Positions 12,430-25,384 of a stretch of DNA of 64,000 nt are shown here, piece after piece. The stretch lies in contig CM055898.1 of the NCBI GenBank assembly GCA_029582155.1, positions 25,707,339-25,771,338 on the forward strand. Reading direction: 5' to 3'. The stretch comes from Panopea generosa (taxonomy: Eukaryota; Mollusca; Bivalvia; Adapedonta; Hiatellidae). Numbering within the stretch: position 1 is the first letter of the stretch; each line of letters starts with the position of its first letter. The translations under genes were made by a program, and so were the position numbers. The notes under the pieces are model-generated. The model saw only the letters and a program-made list of their open reading frames with translations. It had not been told where the DNA came from and did no database searches.

Positions 12430-13492
12430 GCATTGTATCATTGTACTTGTCCATTATCATTGTACTTACCCCTTATCATTGTACTTGCCCATTATCATTG
12501 TACTTGCCCCTTATCATTGTACTTGTCCCTTATCATTGTACTTGCCCATTATCATTGTACTTGTCCCTTATCATTGTACTTGCCCATTATCATTGTACTT
12601 GTCCCTTATCATTGTACTTGCCCATTATCATTGTACTTCCCCATTATCATTGTACTTGCCCATTATCATTGTACTTGCCCATTATCATTGTACTAGTCCC
12701 TTATCATTGTACTTGCCCATAATCATTGTACATGTCCCTTATTATTGTACTTGCCCATTATCATTGTACTTGCCCATTATAATTGTTTTTGTCCCTTATC
12801 ATTGTACTTGTCCCTTATCATTGTACTTACCCATTATCATTGTACTTGTCCCTTATCATTGTACTTGCCCCTTATCATTGTACTTACCCATTATCATTCT
12901 ACTTGCCCATTATCATTGTACTTACCCATTATTATTGTACTTGCCCATTATCATTGTACCTGTCCCTTATCATTGTACTTGCCCATTTTCATTGTAATTG
13001 CCCCTTATCATTGTACTAGTCTATTATCAATGTACTTGCCCATTATCATTGTACTTTTATCATTGTACTTGCCCATTATCATTGTACTTGTCCCTTATCA
13101 TTGTACTTGTCCCTTATAACTGTACTTGCCCATTATCATTGCACTTGCCCCTTATCTTTGTACTTGCCCCTTATAACTGTACGTGTCCCTCATCAGTATG
13201 CTTTTCCTTTATAATTATATCTGCCCCTTATCGTTATACTTGTCCATTATCATAACACCTGTCCTTCATCCCTTGTAATTGTACCTCTCTAATGATCCTT
13301 ACCATTGTATTTGCCCCCTTATCTATGTACTTACCCCTTAGCACTGTACATATCCCATATCATTGTATTTGCCCCTTATTTTTGTTATTGTCCCTTATTT
13401 CTGTACTTGATCATTGCACTTGCCCTTTAGCACTGTACCCTATCCTTTATCATTGTATTAGCCCGTTATCATTGTACTTGCCACTTATCACA
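12430..13492. repeat. 19-bp minisatellite, about 55 copies
   Basis: Unit ttatcattgtacttgccca with common variants (gtccc or cccct in place of gccca). It is cleanest from 12450 to 13150 and increasingly degenerate to 13492. Because 19 is not a multiple of 3 and the unit rarely makes stops, long plus-strand frames appear in all three phases; they are repeat artefacts, not genes. Confidence 0.97.
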
Positions 13493-13606
13493 AGTATCTT
13501 TAACTTAATAACGACAATTAATTAATTGTAATAGCTGTTAAGGTTTGAGTTTGGTAGATGCCAATTAATAAATGAAACATGTAACAGTGCATGCGAATAG
13601 GAATAG
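13493..13606 (+). repeat. Conserved block S, copy 2
   Basis: Second copy of the block at 6955-7076, lying directly after the 19-bp array. Both copies end at the same base (gaatag), suggesting a defined element edge. Confidence 0.85.
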
Positions 13607-13648
13607 TTTTTAAGTCACACCTCTTCACAAACATACATAAGCACATTA

Positions 13649-13651
<3 letters not shown>

Positions 13652-13705
<54 letters not shown>
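13652..13705. repeat. (TA)n microsatellite
   Basis: Uninterrupted TA run of about 27 repeats. Confidence 0.98.
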
Positions 13706-13707
<2 letters not shown>

Positions 13708-13709
13708 TA

Positions 13710-16080
13710 TAACACAATGTAAATAAAAAATATTAAACATTTTGAAAAGTTTAATTTCTGAAATAAGCTAGCTGATTATGTAAAACACTAAATTATATTT
13801 TCGCTAGTTATGTCTAACTGAATGGTACTTCCACCTTAATAATTATGTCGAGTATTGATCTGTATCAAATGATATTAAACACGAAACATGGTTACAATGT
13901 TGAACAACTAGACGTTAACGATACATATGCCACTTCTTATATTGTATTACCTGATATTCAGGTCACCGAAACATGATATACTATATCTAGTAATAATAGG
14001 GTAATACATTCACCAAGCTTAAACGAAGAAATGCTTATCACACAAACATCGTGTTCATTGTTTTGAGTCTCAAAAAGATATATGTATTTATTCTACTAAC
14101 AGTATCCAGCACTTTAACGGCAGCCCAATTTCCAACGTATGATGGATATTTCTTTTTCTATGCATTCACTAAAACAAAAACATATTGAGAAATAGAAAGC
14201 TCACTATGCTGTTTATTAAAAGATTTTATCGTTAGAAATACTTTACGATGATATTTATTTCTTTTTTCAAATTAATTGAATAATGCTGTATGATGTTTTG
14301 AAAGAAAAAAAAAACACACTAGTTTTGGCACGTATGTCAGTTATAAGTAAATACCAATTTAATGAAAGAACACTTGGTTTCGTTATGTTTGTATTATTAT
14401 ATAATATAATTTTGAGGAAATGAATATAACGTGGTATCGACCATTGGGAATCGATATTGATCAGAACTAATCAATACCTCAACAATTGATAGTTGCATAA
14501 TGTTGCAAAATTTTCTAAAGAAACAAAATGAATTGGATAGTATTTAAGCATACAAGAATATTGTAAGTTTCTTACCTCCACCAAAAAGAGTTTCAATGTT
14601 CATCTACAGCTATTTAATCAATCTACTTTTTTTTTCCTTCCAATTTCTGTGTTTTCTTAATTTTTCGTTTTGCATCCTTCCTTGATTTTTCTATAATTCT
14701 TTCATTTTCTCCTGAATTAAAATAAATCACATACAAAGATTATTTTTGCTTTATTTAATTATTTTAATGAAGTATAAGTATCTAATTAATGCGTTTTCTT
14801 CCATTTAAAACATTCAATGATTATATCTCATGTGTTTATTACTTGCAAATCAGTTATACACATTATTTACACATTTCAATTCATATAGCGTTGAACGTTC
14901 TTGGTATATAAAATAAGGCGATTCACGTTAGCTCTGCCCGTTAAATATAATGTCATATCTCATGAACTTTCAATACAACACACACACACCCGATATTTGT
15001 AATGAGTTCCAATGACCCCGACATATCCTGTCAACTGTTGCATACACAAACATTAAAGCCAATAAGATGCTCTTTAAAGAATACCTTCTGTACATTTCAC
15101 CAGGATAATCAAAGTACTAAAAACCGTGCAAACAATGGTCAATTAGGAATAAAATAATATAGTTTGTGTCAACTGTAGACCAAAACATTTCATTAGAAGC
15201 ATGATGACTGAAAGTGATATTGAAGTAACCTTACTATTTACAAACCATTCTTGTAACAAAATACAAAATATAAGATAATATTTTATTTTGTTTGTTAGGA
15301 ATGTTTAGTTATAAAATAATATTTCAGAGTTAAATCTCCACAATTATAAATATTTCATATTTGTTGGAAAGAAAGTTCAATCTCCGAGTAAAATAGTATA
15401 TTTCAAAGACAGTTGAAGTATCTCACAGATGCTCTACAAATAAAAGTCAATACCCTAGTTGCATTACAGTTTATTTTAAAAATATCTCCAAAATGATCTT
15501 AATCTTTATATTTAAAAAGGAATTAAATAGTTTTGTCCTTAGAGTGAATTACATATAATTTTTAAAAAAGTCAATCTTCAAGTTTAATTATCTATATACA
15601 AAGTGCGGACTCTGAGATAAAATCTGTTCATCATTCTCCAAAATGATCTAGATGTATTTACATTTTTTAATAAGATATATCCAAGACATTTTGAATACAA
15701 AAGTGCATAGTCATGTTCAGTTCTTATATATTTCACAGACAATTGATCTCTCTGATGGTATATATTTAAATATTTCAATTTCGATGTTGAATTATGTATT
15801 TCACAGAAAATTTTAATGCTCAGCACATAGTAAGCTCAGAGTCAATAAAAAATATATTTATTTCATATTGATTTTAAAAAATCTCCTATCTCAATTACAT
15901 TTAAGCAAATAATGTATATAAAAAAGAAGTTGCTAGAGATGTGCAAAGATACATTGCTTATATATACATGTATGGAGAAATCATTTTTGTTATGTCTTCA
16001 TTCGAACCTTTTTTATACGATAATCGTTTATGGAGTATTTTAGGAAAATATAGTATTGCTAGTAAAACGACCTTAAAATA
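13710..16080. other. Intergenic, AT-rich
   Basis: No coding exon was recognised. From about 15330 to 15840 there are loosely repeated motifs (tatttcacaga, ctccaaaatgatct at 15487 and 15636) that may be a very old tandem array. Confidence 0.5.
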
Positions 16081-16082
16081 CT

Positions 16083-16165
16083 TCCCGCCCCCGAGATTCG
16101 AACCCGGGTAGCCTGGGTGACAATCGATGGTGTATCTATCCGCTTAGCGGATTAGATAAATAAAT
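16083..16165 (-). repeat. tRNA-like SINE head
   Basis: On the minus strand a perfect B box (ggttcgaatct, 16093-16103) and a 3' flank of Gs follow an A-box-like gctaagcggata at tRNA distance. The T arm pairs well but the remaining arms are degenerate, so a tRNA-derived SINE fragment is likelier than a working tRNA. Confidence 0.55.
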
Positions 16166-16695
16166 ATGAAAATAATATATAATTAATAATTAAATTTGCC
16201 CAGGTACAACACACGTCATACATGTGATGATCAATCGTTATACCCGGCTTGGCTGACGTCATAATAACACGAACGTTCGTATGTATGCGTTCCTTGATGA
16301 CACCTGTGTTCAATGAATATGTTACTTCACGAGTGTATATTTAAAATGTTTGCCTCTTATTTATACATATTATGTATTATATACAAGTATTACAATCGGA
16401 AAGTTAAACATGATGCAGATATCAACGTACTTAGTTTAAACATATTTTATTACGTATGTTACATATATCAACATATACAATGAACATAAAACGGTAACAA
16501 ATATATAACATATAAACGGATTAAACTACACGTTATAACAACATAAGTAACAGTTCTCTACAATGCGGCTGTGTGAATGTATATGTTTATCGGGTTGAAA
16601 ATAAAGAATTTAAGTACTAAGAGAGACAGAAAGAAAAAAAATCGAAAGAACAAGAAAACAATAAAAGTGAACGAAAACACAACAAACAAACACAA

Positions 16696-16714
16696 CCCCC
16701 CCCCCCCCCCCCCC
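16696..16714. repeat. Poly-C run of 19
   Basis: Homopolymer of 19 C; its length is uncertain in any assembly. It forces a poly-Gly stretch in an otherwise meaningless minus-strand frame. Confidence 0.9.
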
Positions 16715-16799
16715 GACAAAATATACATTGCCGCCCAGTCCCCATAGAATCCTTATTGCATAACAACACACACGAGATTCAAAATACAACAGTGACAAC

Positions 16800-17600
16800 A
16801 TTAACCAAAGATATTTAAGTCAATAACCCAGTTGAAAGCGTTTAATATATTTCTGAAAATGTTGAAAAATGAGTTGATTGTTCTCTAATGTTAGACTTAC
16901 TTAATAGTATCTGATAAATGGATCATATTGAAGCATAATATCGCAACAAACAAAATCAAAAAGCATAATCGGTTGTATTGTCTCTGATCATGAAGATATA
17001 GTTGAATGAACTTAATGATCATATGACCGGAAATAATTACAAAACCAGGTCAAAGCTCATTGACATGACGTATGAAAACTTACTGGTATGACATGTATAC
17101 TCGTACTACACAGTTTAAACTTGAGGTTATCCCTCATCACTTACTTGCATCCTTATATTCTGTTCTGTTTACGTTCAAGAGAAAGTTAACAATAGGCTTA
17201 GCCTTGCAACTCTCGTGTTTGCCCTTTGTCTTTAAAACGAGAGCATATTTAACTTCTTTCTGGATGTTGACATTGACCTTGCATATTCCAGTTTTCTTGT
17301 CAACTATTGTCTCTACATTCTAATAATAAGTTTTTGGAAACAAATGTATGTTTAAGTCTACCTTCTGATACAACTTGATTGTATCTTATATTAAATTAGT
17401 TATTTCTCATTAGAAACAAAGCCTTTTTCAATATAATTACATATCCTAAATGAATTTTATTTCCATTTTGATTTGCATTTTCAAAATTAGTTTAAGGTTT
17501 ACCCAAAACGAGTGTCGATGTTCAGTTACATGTATACTCTCGCTGCAATCATATGTTACGATCAGATTGTGTTTTTATTTAATATTGTGTTTTTATATTT
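16800..17600. other. No gene recognised
   Basis: Two short plus-strand frames (17072-17323, 17450-17632) have no domain, signal peptide pattern or splice context. Confidence 0.5.
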
Positions 17601-17603
17601 CAA

Positions 17604-18600
17604 TTAAAACATCAGTGTTACATCACCTTTAAATGCCACCGTGATACCATCCAAAGAGTCACGTCCAATGATATCTGTTTCATAGTCGTGTTCACAAACA
17701 ATGTCATCATCAACTTTAATTCTTATGATTTCTTCTTTTGATCGTTTGTCCTTATTTTCTGCAGGTTTTATCCACTTTACCGATTGTTTTACTGACGGTT
17801 CAGTTAGTTCTGCTTCCTCGGCTGCTGCTGTATTACCCCATCTAGCAATTCCTTTGTTAATTGGCAATGTTTCTCGACAGTTAATTAGGAACTCACAGCA
17901 ATTAGGTTTTTCAAACTGGTCTATTTCTCCGATGCCGAGCTTAAATCTATTTATTCCTACAACAGAGAAACGAATCGCGAAGGAGAACACATCTTCATTC
18001 CGTGAAATGTAAACAAGCAATGGCAATTCCTTTGGATTCAAGCCATGATTATTATCGCCAATCATTGTTAACTTATATGGAAATTCTGATTGAAACGCAA
18101 TATTTTTATCTGCCAATAACACAACTGAACATTTGCCTTTCTTTGAATTCAGTACACACGATTTTTCGACCAGAAGAAAGAGTTTGTGGGAGTAGCAAAT
18201 CTGGCAGTTAGAGGAATTCGCGTACACTTTTAATCAACTGACAATTTGTCAAATATTGTTTTCCTGAGTCATCAGGAAGACACCGTGTAGGAATTTTTCC
18301 GGATTCGTGCAGAACCAGAACTAGTTAAAAAAAAAAAAAAGGCCGATACGCCATCTTTTTGAAACTGTCTTCATTTGTGCCTTGCCGTCAGTCTTGCCTT
18401 GCTATCATGACTATAACCAATGATGGCGTGTACGGACCACTGAGGGTGTAAAAGATGCAATTTGCCACAAGATTTAAGGCATTCCATGAATGACCTTGGA
18501 TGTAAGCGGTGTCACCATCACCCGGCTTGTACTTGATAGCTTTACATCTTCCCTCTATAACAACACACTCGATGCCGGCGTAAAACAATTGTATCAAGAT
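17604..18600 (-). pseudogene. Kyphoscoliosis-peptidase-like pseudogene
   Basis: Read right to left, pieces of one protein appear in order but in different frames. The first (from 18597) has AGIECVVIEGRCKA and GHSWNALN, the conserved region around the catalytic His of the transglutaminase-like fold of KY/hillarin proteins. After a shift near 18455 comes LHLLHPQWS, the expected tryptophan strand. Near 18300 comes FWFCTNPEKFLHG, then, shifted, LPDDSGKQYL, matching the family segment in which a Phe/Asp-rich loop precedes the C-terminal domain. A 207-codon open frame (18227-17604) covers the C-terminal beta domain, including SKKGKCSVVLL and CCEFLINCRETLP, and ends with a charged tail. A 14-base T run (minus strand) lies between pieces two and three. 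At least four frame breaks make it a pseudogene unless the assembly is faulty. The active-site Cys region lies upstream and was not found. KY-family proteins act at muscle and cytoskeletal structures in animals. Confidence 0.68.
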
Positions 18601-19036
18601 ATTAGAAATAAATTGACTTTATTTAAAGGAATAACTTAATACATTATATTCAAAGCTGAGTGTTAATCACAAAAATGTGTTTATTACTTAAAAACGGTTC
18701 TCCGTCCTTTTTTTTTGTTGCATAAACAATGTGCTATCCAATGACAGAGGTACATTCTCGTACAGTATTTACTACTCGTATACTAATTGTTATTACAAGC
18801 AAATATATTTAATCTTTAAATATATATAACTTTGCATGGGAAATAGATAAATAAATATAAAAAAAGATTCCTGTTGTTCAGTTTGTTTTTGTAATTATTC
18901 AATCATTATATAAATATATCGCTTACTCAGACTTTAATGATAGGTGGGTAGATAACTATTGAGAATTAGCAAGTCAATTAACACATTGCAAAATGTTCAT
19001 GCATTTTCAATGGCGAACTGATGTTAATTATTAAAC

Positions 19037-19077
<41 letters not shown>

Positions 19078-19500
19078 CACCTACATCACATGATCGTTGC
19101 GGGAGTGTATAAAACCCCATGATATAGCTATGATATTAAACTCATCGCGCGGTGTCGCCCGTAAAACTCGTCTCTCCTACGTAACATGTTGAACTACTTT
19201 CCGACTTTACTTAAATGACGTCAATTTGCCACGATATTAAAACAAAGTTGAGACGTTACGTCACACAAACGGACGGAAACTAATATAATATAATATAAAC
19301 TGTCATTCATAGTATCTAGAACAATAAGTGTTGTTCATTGAATCTTGAATAAAGCTATTTGTCCCCGTTTTTCATCGAGATAATTTGATGTATAAATGTA
19401 CAATTTCTTAAACCAGTTGACAAAAATAATGATATGCTGTTTAAGAGATTCGCAGCATATATATATTACAAGATAGTTTAATAAAGTCAATGATTATTGA
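18600..19500. other. Intergenic with (TA)n at 19041-19074
   Basis: Apart from the TA microsatellite, no recognisable element. A moderately GC-rich patch (19090-19260) has CpG-containing motifs but no coding signal. Confidence 0.5.
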
Positions 19501-19723
19501 GCACTCATGTAAGATCGTGTAGCTGTGTTATGTTTTAAACATAATGTAATTTATATAAATATGATCCACTTACGAACAGAACGTCTGAAAAAACAGTTCC
19601 CGGTGGAACTCGTTTGTTTTTCATCTGCTGTTCGATATTCAGAGGGGTATTGTATTTTGTGTTTGGCAAATCTTTTGTGTTGGCTAAAGTTATCCATAAT
19701 AGCAACCTGCTTGCCTTTTACAG

Positions 19724-19785
19724 GTCCTGATTTCTGTCACGGGGAATGCTTTAACGGAGATACTGAATTAAGCTTTCGAAGCTAG
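19724..19785 (+). CDS. Possible short terminal exon
   Basis: A strong pyrimidine tract and acceptor (tgcttgccttttacag, ending 19723) precede about 20 codons (core PDFCHGECFNGDTELSF) and a TAG. The two cysteines suggest a secreted disulfide-bonded protein, but no partner exon or domain was identified, so this may be chance. Confidence 0.2.
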
Positions 19786-20084
19786 ATTTTATCCTTGCTA
19801 GTTGCCTGAAAGGTAAGAACATCATGCAATAGGCACATTCTGATTCTTCAATGATTCATTCTAGTTTATTGAGGAAAGACACCATTTAATTTAAGTATAA
19901 TGTAAATACATTGTATGTATTTGATGCGGATTGGTGTGCTGCATTAGATGGGTAGTTTGCTGCCCAAGCAGGCTGAAACATAAACTCGATACAATAGCTT
20001 CTGATAAAGCAACATTTAGCATGGAGTATAGTTCTACTCAGGAAACGGAACCAACAGCGGATCCCATAAACTATAAGCTTGGTT

Positions 20085-20460
20085 TGCAAGAGGGGTGAAA
20101 TGGGGTGAAATGAAAATTGCTTTTAAAAGAAATAAAATTGGAGGTTGATTCCCGTCCATGTTCAAATTACATTAAAAAAGTGTTTAGACAAAGCTGAGAT
20201 CAAACCAATGACTGACAATGCGTAAAGAAATCTTTAGACAGCAGCTGATCGTATAAATTCTAACCTTGATTTACTATCAAACCGAAATAACAATTGGAGT
20301 GAAATGGAAATAGCATTTAGAAAAATAAAATATATAAATCGGAGGCGAAACACCGTCTATCTGGAAGTTACATAAAATAAAGTATTTGAACCAAGCTGGA
20401 CTCGAACCAATGTCTTCCGATAAGCAATATATATTTAGACAGCTGCTGGTAGTACTTCAA
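20085..20460 (-). repeat. Two diverged tandem tRNA-like units
   Basis: Segments 20085-20270 and 20280-20460 align along their length: gtgaaatg near the left end, then a degenerate gattcccgtc/gaaacaccgtc block, then agctg.ga.tc.aaccaatg, then tttagacagc at the right. On the minus strand the second unit holds the B-box-like ggttcgagtcc. A possible third partial unit lies at 19985-20040. Confidence 0.6.
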
Positions 20461-20909
20461 AGAAAAAAAAGAACTAGGTTGTATGATGCATACTTTAGAC
20501 ATTAAAGTACGAGTAGATGTATCAATAAATTATTTAATGTAGATAAAAGTGTAACCCTTATCAAACATTTGCTGTACATGGTAAGACTTATTGCACCTTA
20601 ATATACATGAAATTTTATCTTCAACAATTAAGGTGTCTCAAGTGTTAAGTTTCTTGTTTTGTCAACATGGTACAGTCTTTTAACTCATTGGTGACTTAAA
20701 CTTCACTTCTGTCAAATAGAGGCAAGCTTGATTTTTATTTCGGTTCTAACGCCATTTCAAGTTATATTGTATATCATGTACGGCCTTTTTAGAGAAGACG
20801 AATAAAACATGATGTAGTGGAACCGTCTTGTAATGTTTTAAATTTAAAATAGAAGGAATAATTTGCTTTCTAAAAAAGTCTAAAAAGATCTTTAAATACT
20901 AAACAAATA

Positions 20910-21215
20910 TGGTGTTCAGCGTGGCTTCGGTAATTTTCAGTTATACCGCGACGGTATCTACTTGGAACAGTATTTTGAGCACTGCCACACTGGATTATCA
21001 TGCCGACGACAGCACATGGTATGATACCCCAGCCAGTCACATTGTATTGAAACAGGATCGACCAGACCCAGATACATCCTCTTAATGCTGAGCTCCAAGC
21101 GAGGAAGCTTTTAGTACCGTTTTTAAGTAAATGGTATGACCCGGCCGGAGACCGAACTCACGACTTTCCGCGTGCGAGGCGGACGCTCTACCACTAGACC
21201 AGCACTGCAGTATAA
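20910..21215 (-). repeat. Near full-length tRNA-headed SINE
   Basis: On the minus strand the element starts with a tRNA-like head: A box tggtctagtggtagagcg (21203 leftward) and B box gagttcggtctcc (21152 leftward), then ccgggtcatacc. The body has the tract resembling aagaggatg..tctggtcga and the block ggtatcataccatg..gtcggcatgat, ending with gataccgtcgcggtataactg and a tail like ctgaaaattaccgaagccacgc. The order head, core, conserved tail matches tRNA-derived SINEs of the V/Meta type widespread in bivalves, named from memory of their layout. Confidence 0.8.
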
Positions 21216-21263
21216 TTCAAATATAAAACATATTTCAGTCCTAGCAGTGAGTCTCGGACAGTT

Positions 21264-21550
21264 ATTCTGTCCCTACTCCATACATAGTGTGATGTCTCTG
21301 ATGGGGATTCTGTCCATACTCCATTCATATTGTGATGTATCTGACGGGTATTCTGTCCATACTCCATTCATATTGTGATGTATCTGACGGGTATTCTGTC
21401 CATACTCCATTCATATTGTGATGTATCTGATGGGGATTCTGTCCATACTCCATTCATATTGTGATGTATCTGACGGGGATTCTGTCCATATTCCATATAT
21501 ATTGTGATGTCTCTGACAGTGATTCTGTCCATACTCCATACATACTGCAA
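21264..21550. repeat. 43-bp minisatellite, about 7 copies
   Basis: Units begin attctgtcc at 21264, 21307, 21350, 21393, 21436, 21479 and 21522. The array begins about 50 bp beyond the 5' end of the SINE. Minus-strand frames over it are repeat artefacts. Confidence 0.96.
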
Positions 21551-24500
21551 TACATTCAATGGACATTAATAAATATATTATGACATCACAGTAAAGATTA
21601 AGATATATGTCCCTTTCCATCCAAATATTTTCAAGACGAACGTATGTTTGTAAGCATACAAAAACAAGTAAATGTGTTGAATAGGAGACGTAACATACAA
21701 AGGACACAGTCAAACGATTTCATAATTTAACAAGTTTATAGAATAATCTTTAAAATGAAACACACACAAAGAACACTTACTGTTACATGTTTATGGGAAT
21801 AATTAACTACTGCAGTCTCAACACATCACTTGCTCACAGCTTACCAATTCAGAACCCGGTCATATTTCGAAAAAAGCGCACCCTCAATGGATTTTGCACG
21901 AACCTAGGTTGTTTATCTAGATGACTACCTGGGCACATGTAACGGTTCAAGTTAGTTTAAGGTACACACAAATTGTGCGACACATTGGGGACACAACAGC
22001 ACTGACATTTCATAATTGATGTTTAATAAAACAAATACAATTAAGCGGTCACCTTCAAATGTAAACACTTGGCATCCTTCTCACTGGTGTCCTCCGTTAA
22101 CTATTTCTCCCTCACTCTTGAAAAAATGATAATGAATATTTGCAGACCTTTACTTCATTCTTATTGGTGATTTATAAAGATTTCACAGTCGATTACACAT
22201 CATGTTTCAATCAGTAAAATTATCACACAGATTTCTTTTTCAAATTGTGCTTGAATATTAACTTTAGATAATTTATCAAAAGAAAATAATTTGATATTTA
22301 AGAGGCTTCACGTAACCATAAATATGCTGTATATAATACATAATTCCATTTTAAAAATCGTGATGATATATTAATTTTATATCAAGTGAACATCAAAAGT
22401 GACACGAACAGCTTGTCACGATTGAGAATATCATTTGTGGTGATCGATTTCATGCCAGACGTGGTGAGAATATCTCTTTTGTGATTTTTGTGTAACGGTC
22501 CTCAATCGTTTAAGATAATGTTAACCAAAAAGCTGCAGTCGGGGTTCTCATTTTCTTCTCATGAAAACACGATAAAACCAACTGTTGCACCTAGCACCTA
22601 CTGCCGAAGGGCCTCCTTCCTCTAACATGTCGATTGTGTCAACTGCAGTGATTATAGTGTTTTCAGAAAATATATTCTGTGTTTCTGTATTCTGTATTGA
22701 TTAGATTCGTTGTCAAAAGACTTTTGGTCCATCTTGTGCATGGCTATCAATCTCATCCGAATTGCAATTCTCCGCCATCGTGTCTTTGGTGTGTGAAAAA
22801 AAAAATAAATTTCATGAAATATCGTAAGCCGTGTTAATAGTACTGGTTTTAAAAATGGCAAAAGTACTCACGCATGAAACGTTCTTATGTGCCACAATTC
22901 GTTCAATCTTAAGACAAACGAAGACAATTGAAATGGTCCCATGGTTTCTGTACCATCAACGTATTTGAATGTCAACTTAAATATTTGAGAAAAGCATCTC
23001 AATTATCTTGAGTTTAGGCTGATTCCAGTATAACTACATGTGATTTCGTTGTAATTTATCGAAGAACAAGTAAGTAACCAATCAAAATTAAGTTGCCAGG
23101 TTAAATACAAATGGCTGACCTGTTAAGATTTTAAATTTACATCTCCTTTGTATAATTTTTTAAAACGTAATTATCTTAGTTTTATAGTATAACCACAAAT
23201 GGTTACATGACACTAATGTGACGAAACATTCTCTAGTCTTAAACTCATGTTTGGAGACAACACATTAACAGCATGCATGAAGGACTATAGTGAATATGCA
23301 GAATGAACCTTTAACCTTAATATCTGCAGATTTTTAGAGCTTCAGTAAATTATTTTGTTTGTATATATGGCGGTACTGTTATGTCACTGAGGGCTAACAG
23401 ACGTTAAAATAACCTAACCACTCTTTACCGGAATCCTGAAAAGTTCACCTGCATCCATCTTCGCAAGTAACTGATAATTTTCTCACTTGAATCAGACGCG
23501 AAAAACGAATGACAATGAAACGCAATGTCGTACATCAAACATTACGGAGACTGTGAGCGGGCGGTTGTTCAAACGCAATGCCCCTGGATTGGTAGTCATA
23601 CGCGTGACTTACTGAAGTAACCAGATATGGCCTGTGTAAATTATATAACGAATGCTAAACTTGTCGTCGTTAATTCTATAATTCATAAACCAAATTGAAT
23701 ATATTCTTGTCATTATTTGCATGCCCATTGAAGCCTAGAGATGATACATTAACTCACCCATATACATTTCAATTGTATCCAGACTCGCACGGGTTCTTGT
23801 TGGCAGAGTTAAAATAAATAGTAAATTATATTTCCGTTTGTCAGTGTTTTATTTTTGTATTCTGTTTTCATACAAATACAAAGATTTATATCAACCAATG
23901 ATACAAAATATGTAAGTTAAAACAAATGGATTTTAATGACTATGTCAAGAACCATTCAATCTAAACACATGGATCACATACAGAATGTAACAGTGTTTTT
24001 TTTTTTTTCAAATTCGTTAAAACTAAGCGATTCTTGGATCAGCATCAACAGCTCATTTACTTTGTATCGTTTGCTAATACGAGAATGTTGAGTATGTCAA
24101 TAGGCATTCGAAACAAAACAATACAAATGATGAATACGTGATATAAAACAGCTTCTTATCAAATACTCAAAACATAATACTAACACAAAATGATAAAATA
24201 ACAATCTTAAAAAAATTTAGTCATAGAAAATATTTACCATTTTATCTCCACTCTACCAATTCCTTATGCTGCTAAAATTAAAGAGCTGAAAATAATATCT
24301 AAAATTTATTTCAGATGGTAAACCGGATAATGAGAAAAGAAGTAATCTTTGCAATCTTTACATTTGACATATAAATATGTACAATACAGAACGATATCAT
24401 GCAAAAATAAATAGTAGAATACACACTGGATGTGTCTCATTTTAAATACCTCTTTAATTTATAAAATAGATAGTTATATTTTCCATCCCTATACAGAGTG

Positions 24501-25384
24501 TTTATTTTACTTTTTATTTCTAGTATAAATTCTGAGTCATAATGACATATTTTAAAAACATATCCGATACAGATGATTAACATACAAGAGATTAAATGTT
24601 TAACTTATTCAATTTAAAGTGTACACATTGATTTGAATTATATTGTTTTTCGAGTTAATAAATGCGTTGTGTATATACTTTTTGATTGCAATTGAGGCGT
24701 TGGCCCCGGTTTCACTAATTATATTGACTTGAAATTTCACAACGATATGTTTTCAAATAATGTAACTTCACTTTAATTGAATATGTCTTTATTTCTTTAC
24801 CAATAAGTACATATCTATAACGACTGTAATTGTGTACGGTGATTTATGAGTAACTATGTTTTGGTTGGGAAAGATTTCAGTTTGAAAGTTTTTATTAAAT
24901 TGGTAAAACAGGCCCTTGAGCTCTGAGCTCTGAGCGACAAAACTGCATTGTTTAAATTGAGTTGGTACAGCTTATTACCCAACTATTTCTCTCAAAACAC
25001 ATAATGGCTACAAAAAATTCTAAGTGCACAAAATAATACAAATTTACAGGTAGTGTCTTATAATTTTTATTTACCAACATGTCTGATTGTGTATAACCAA
25101 AGTTTGATAAAAGTTTTAAAAACAACATGGATCTTATAACAACAGTTCAAATCTGTGAAATTGATATGTTTTCACAAAATTATATACGCTTATCAACGGT
25201 ATTAGATCATCGCACCTAAATAATATTAACACATTCGTATGTCACTGTTATGAAAGATAGGGAATTACGTTATGACGTACATATAAACGTTAGTCTGTAC
25301 ATTTAGTTTCTTTGCGTTGCCACAAATCAGTCAACTCGTAGAATTATGCCAGAGTACAGAGCTCTGTTGAGTTATATGTTTACA
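21551..25384. other. Intergenic, nothing recognised
   Basis: Almost 4 kb of AT-rich sequence with no domain-bearing frame, tandem array or transposon feature that I could identify. The lower third probably includes the 3' untranslated region of the membrane-protein gene starting at 25385. Confidence 0.5.

Noticed and set aside
12420-13525. Overlapping plus-strand frames of 77-172 codons
   Set aside because: Products of the 19-bp minisatellite in different phases; no start context or domain.
15330-15840. Possible ancient tandem array (tatttcacaga, ctccaaaatgatct motifs)
   Set aside because: Too few consistent repeats to define a period by eye; noted only as a hint.
16083-16165. Functional tRNA gene on the minus strand
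   Set aside because: Perfect B box and T arm, but the acceptor stem and anticodon arm do not pair well; better explained as a SINE head.
21137-21208. Functional tRNA gene on the minus strand
   Set aside because: Good A and B boxes, but continuous with a SINE core and tail.
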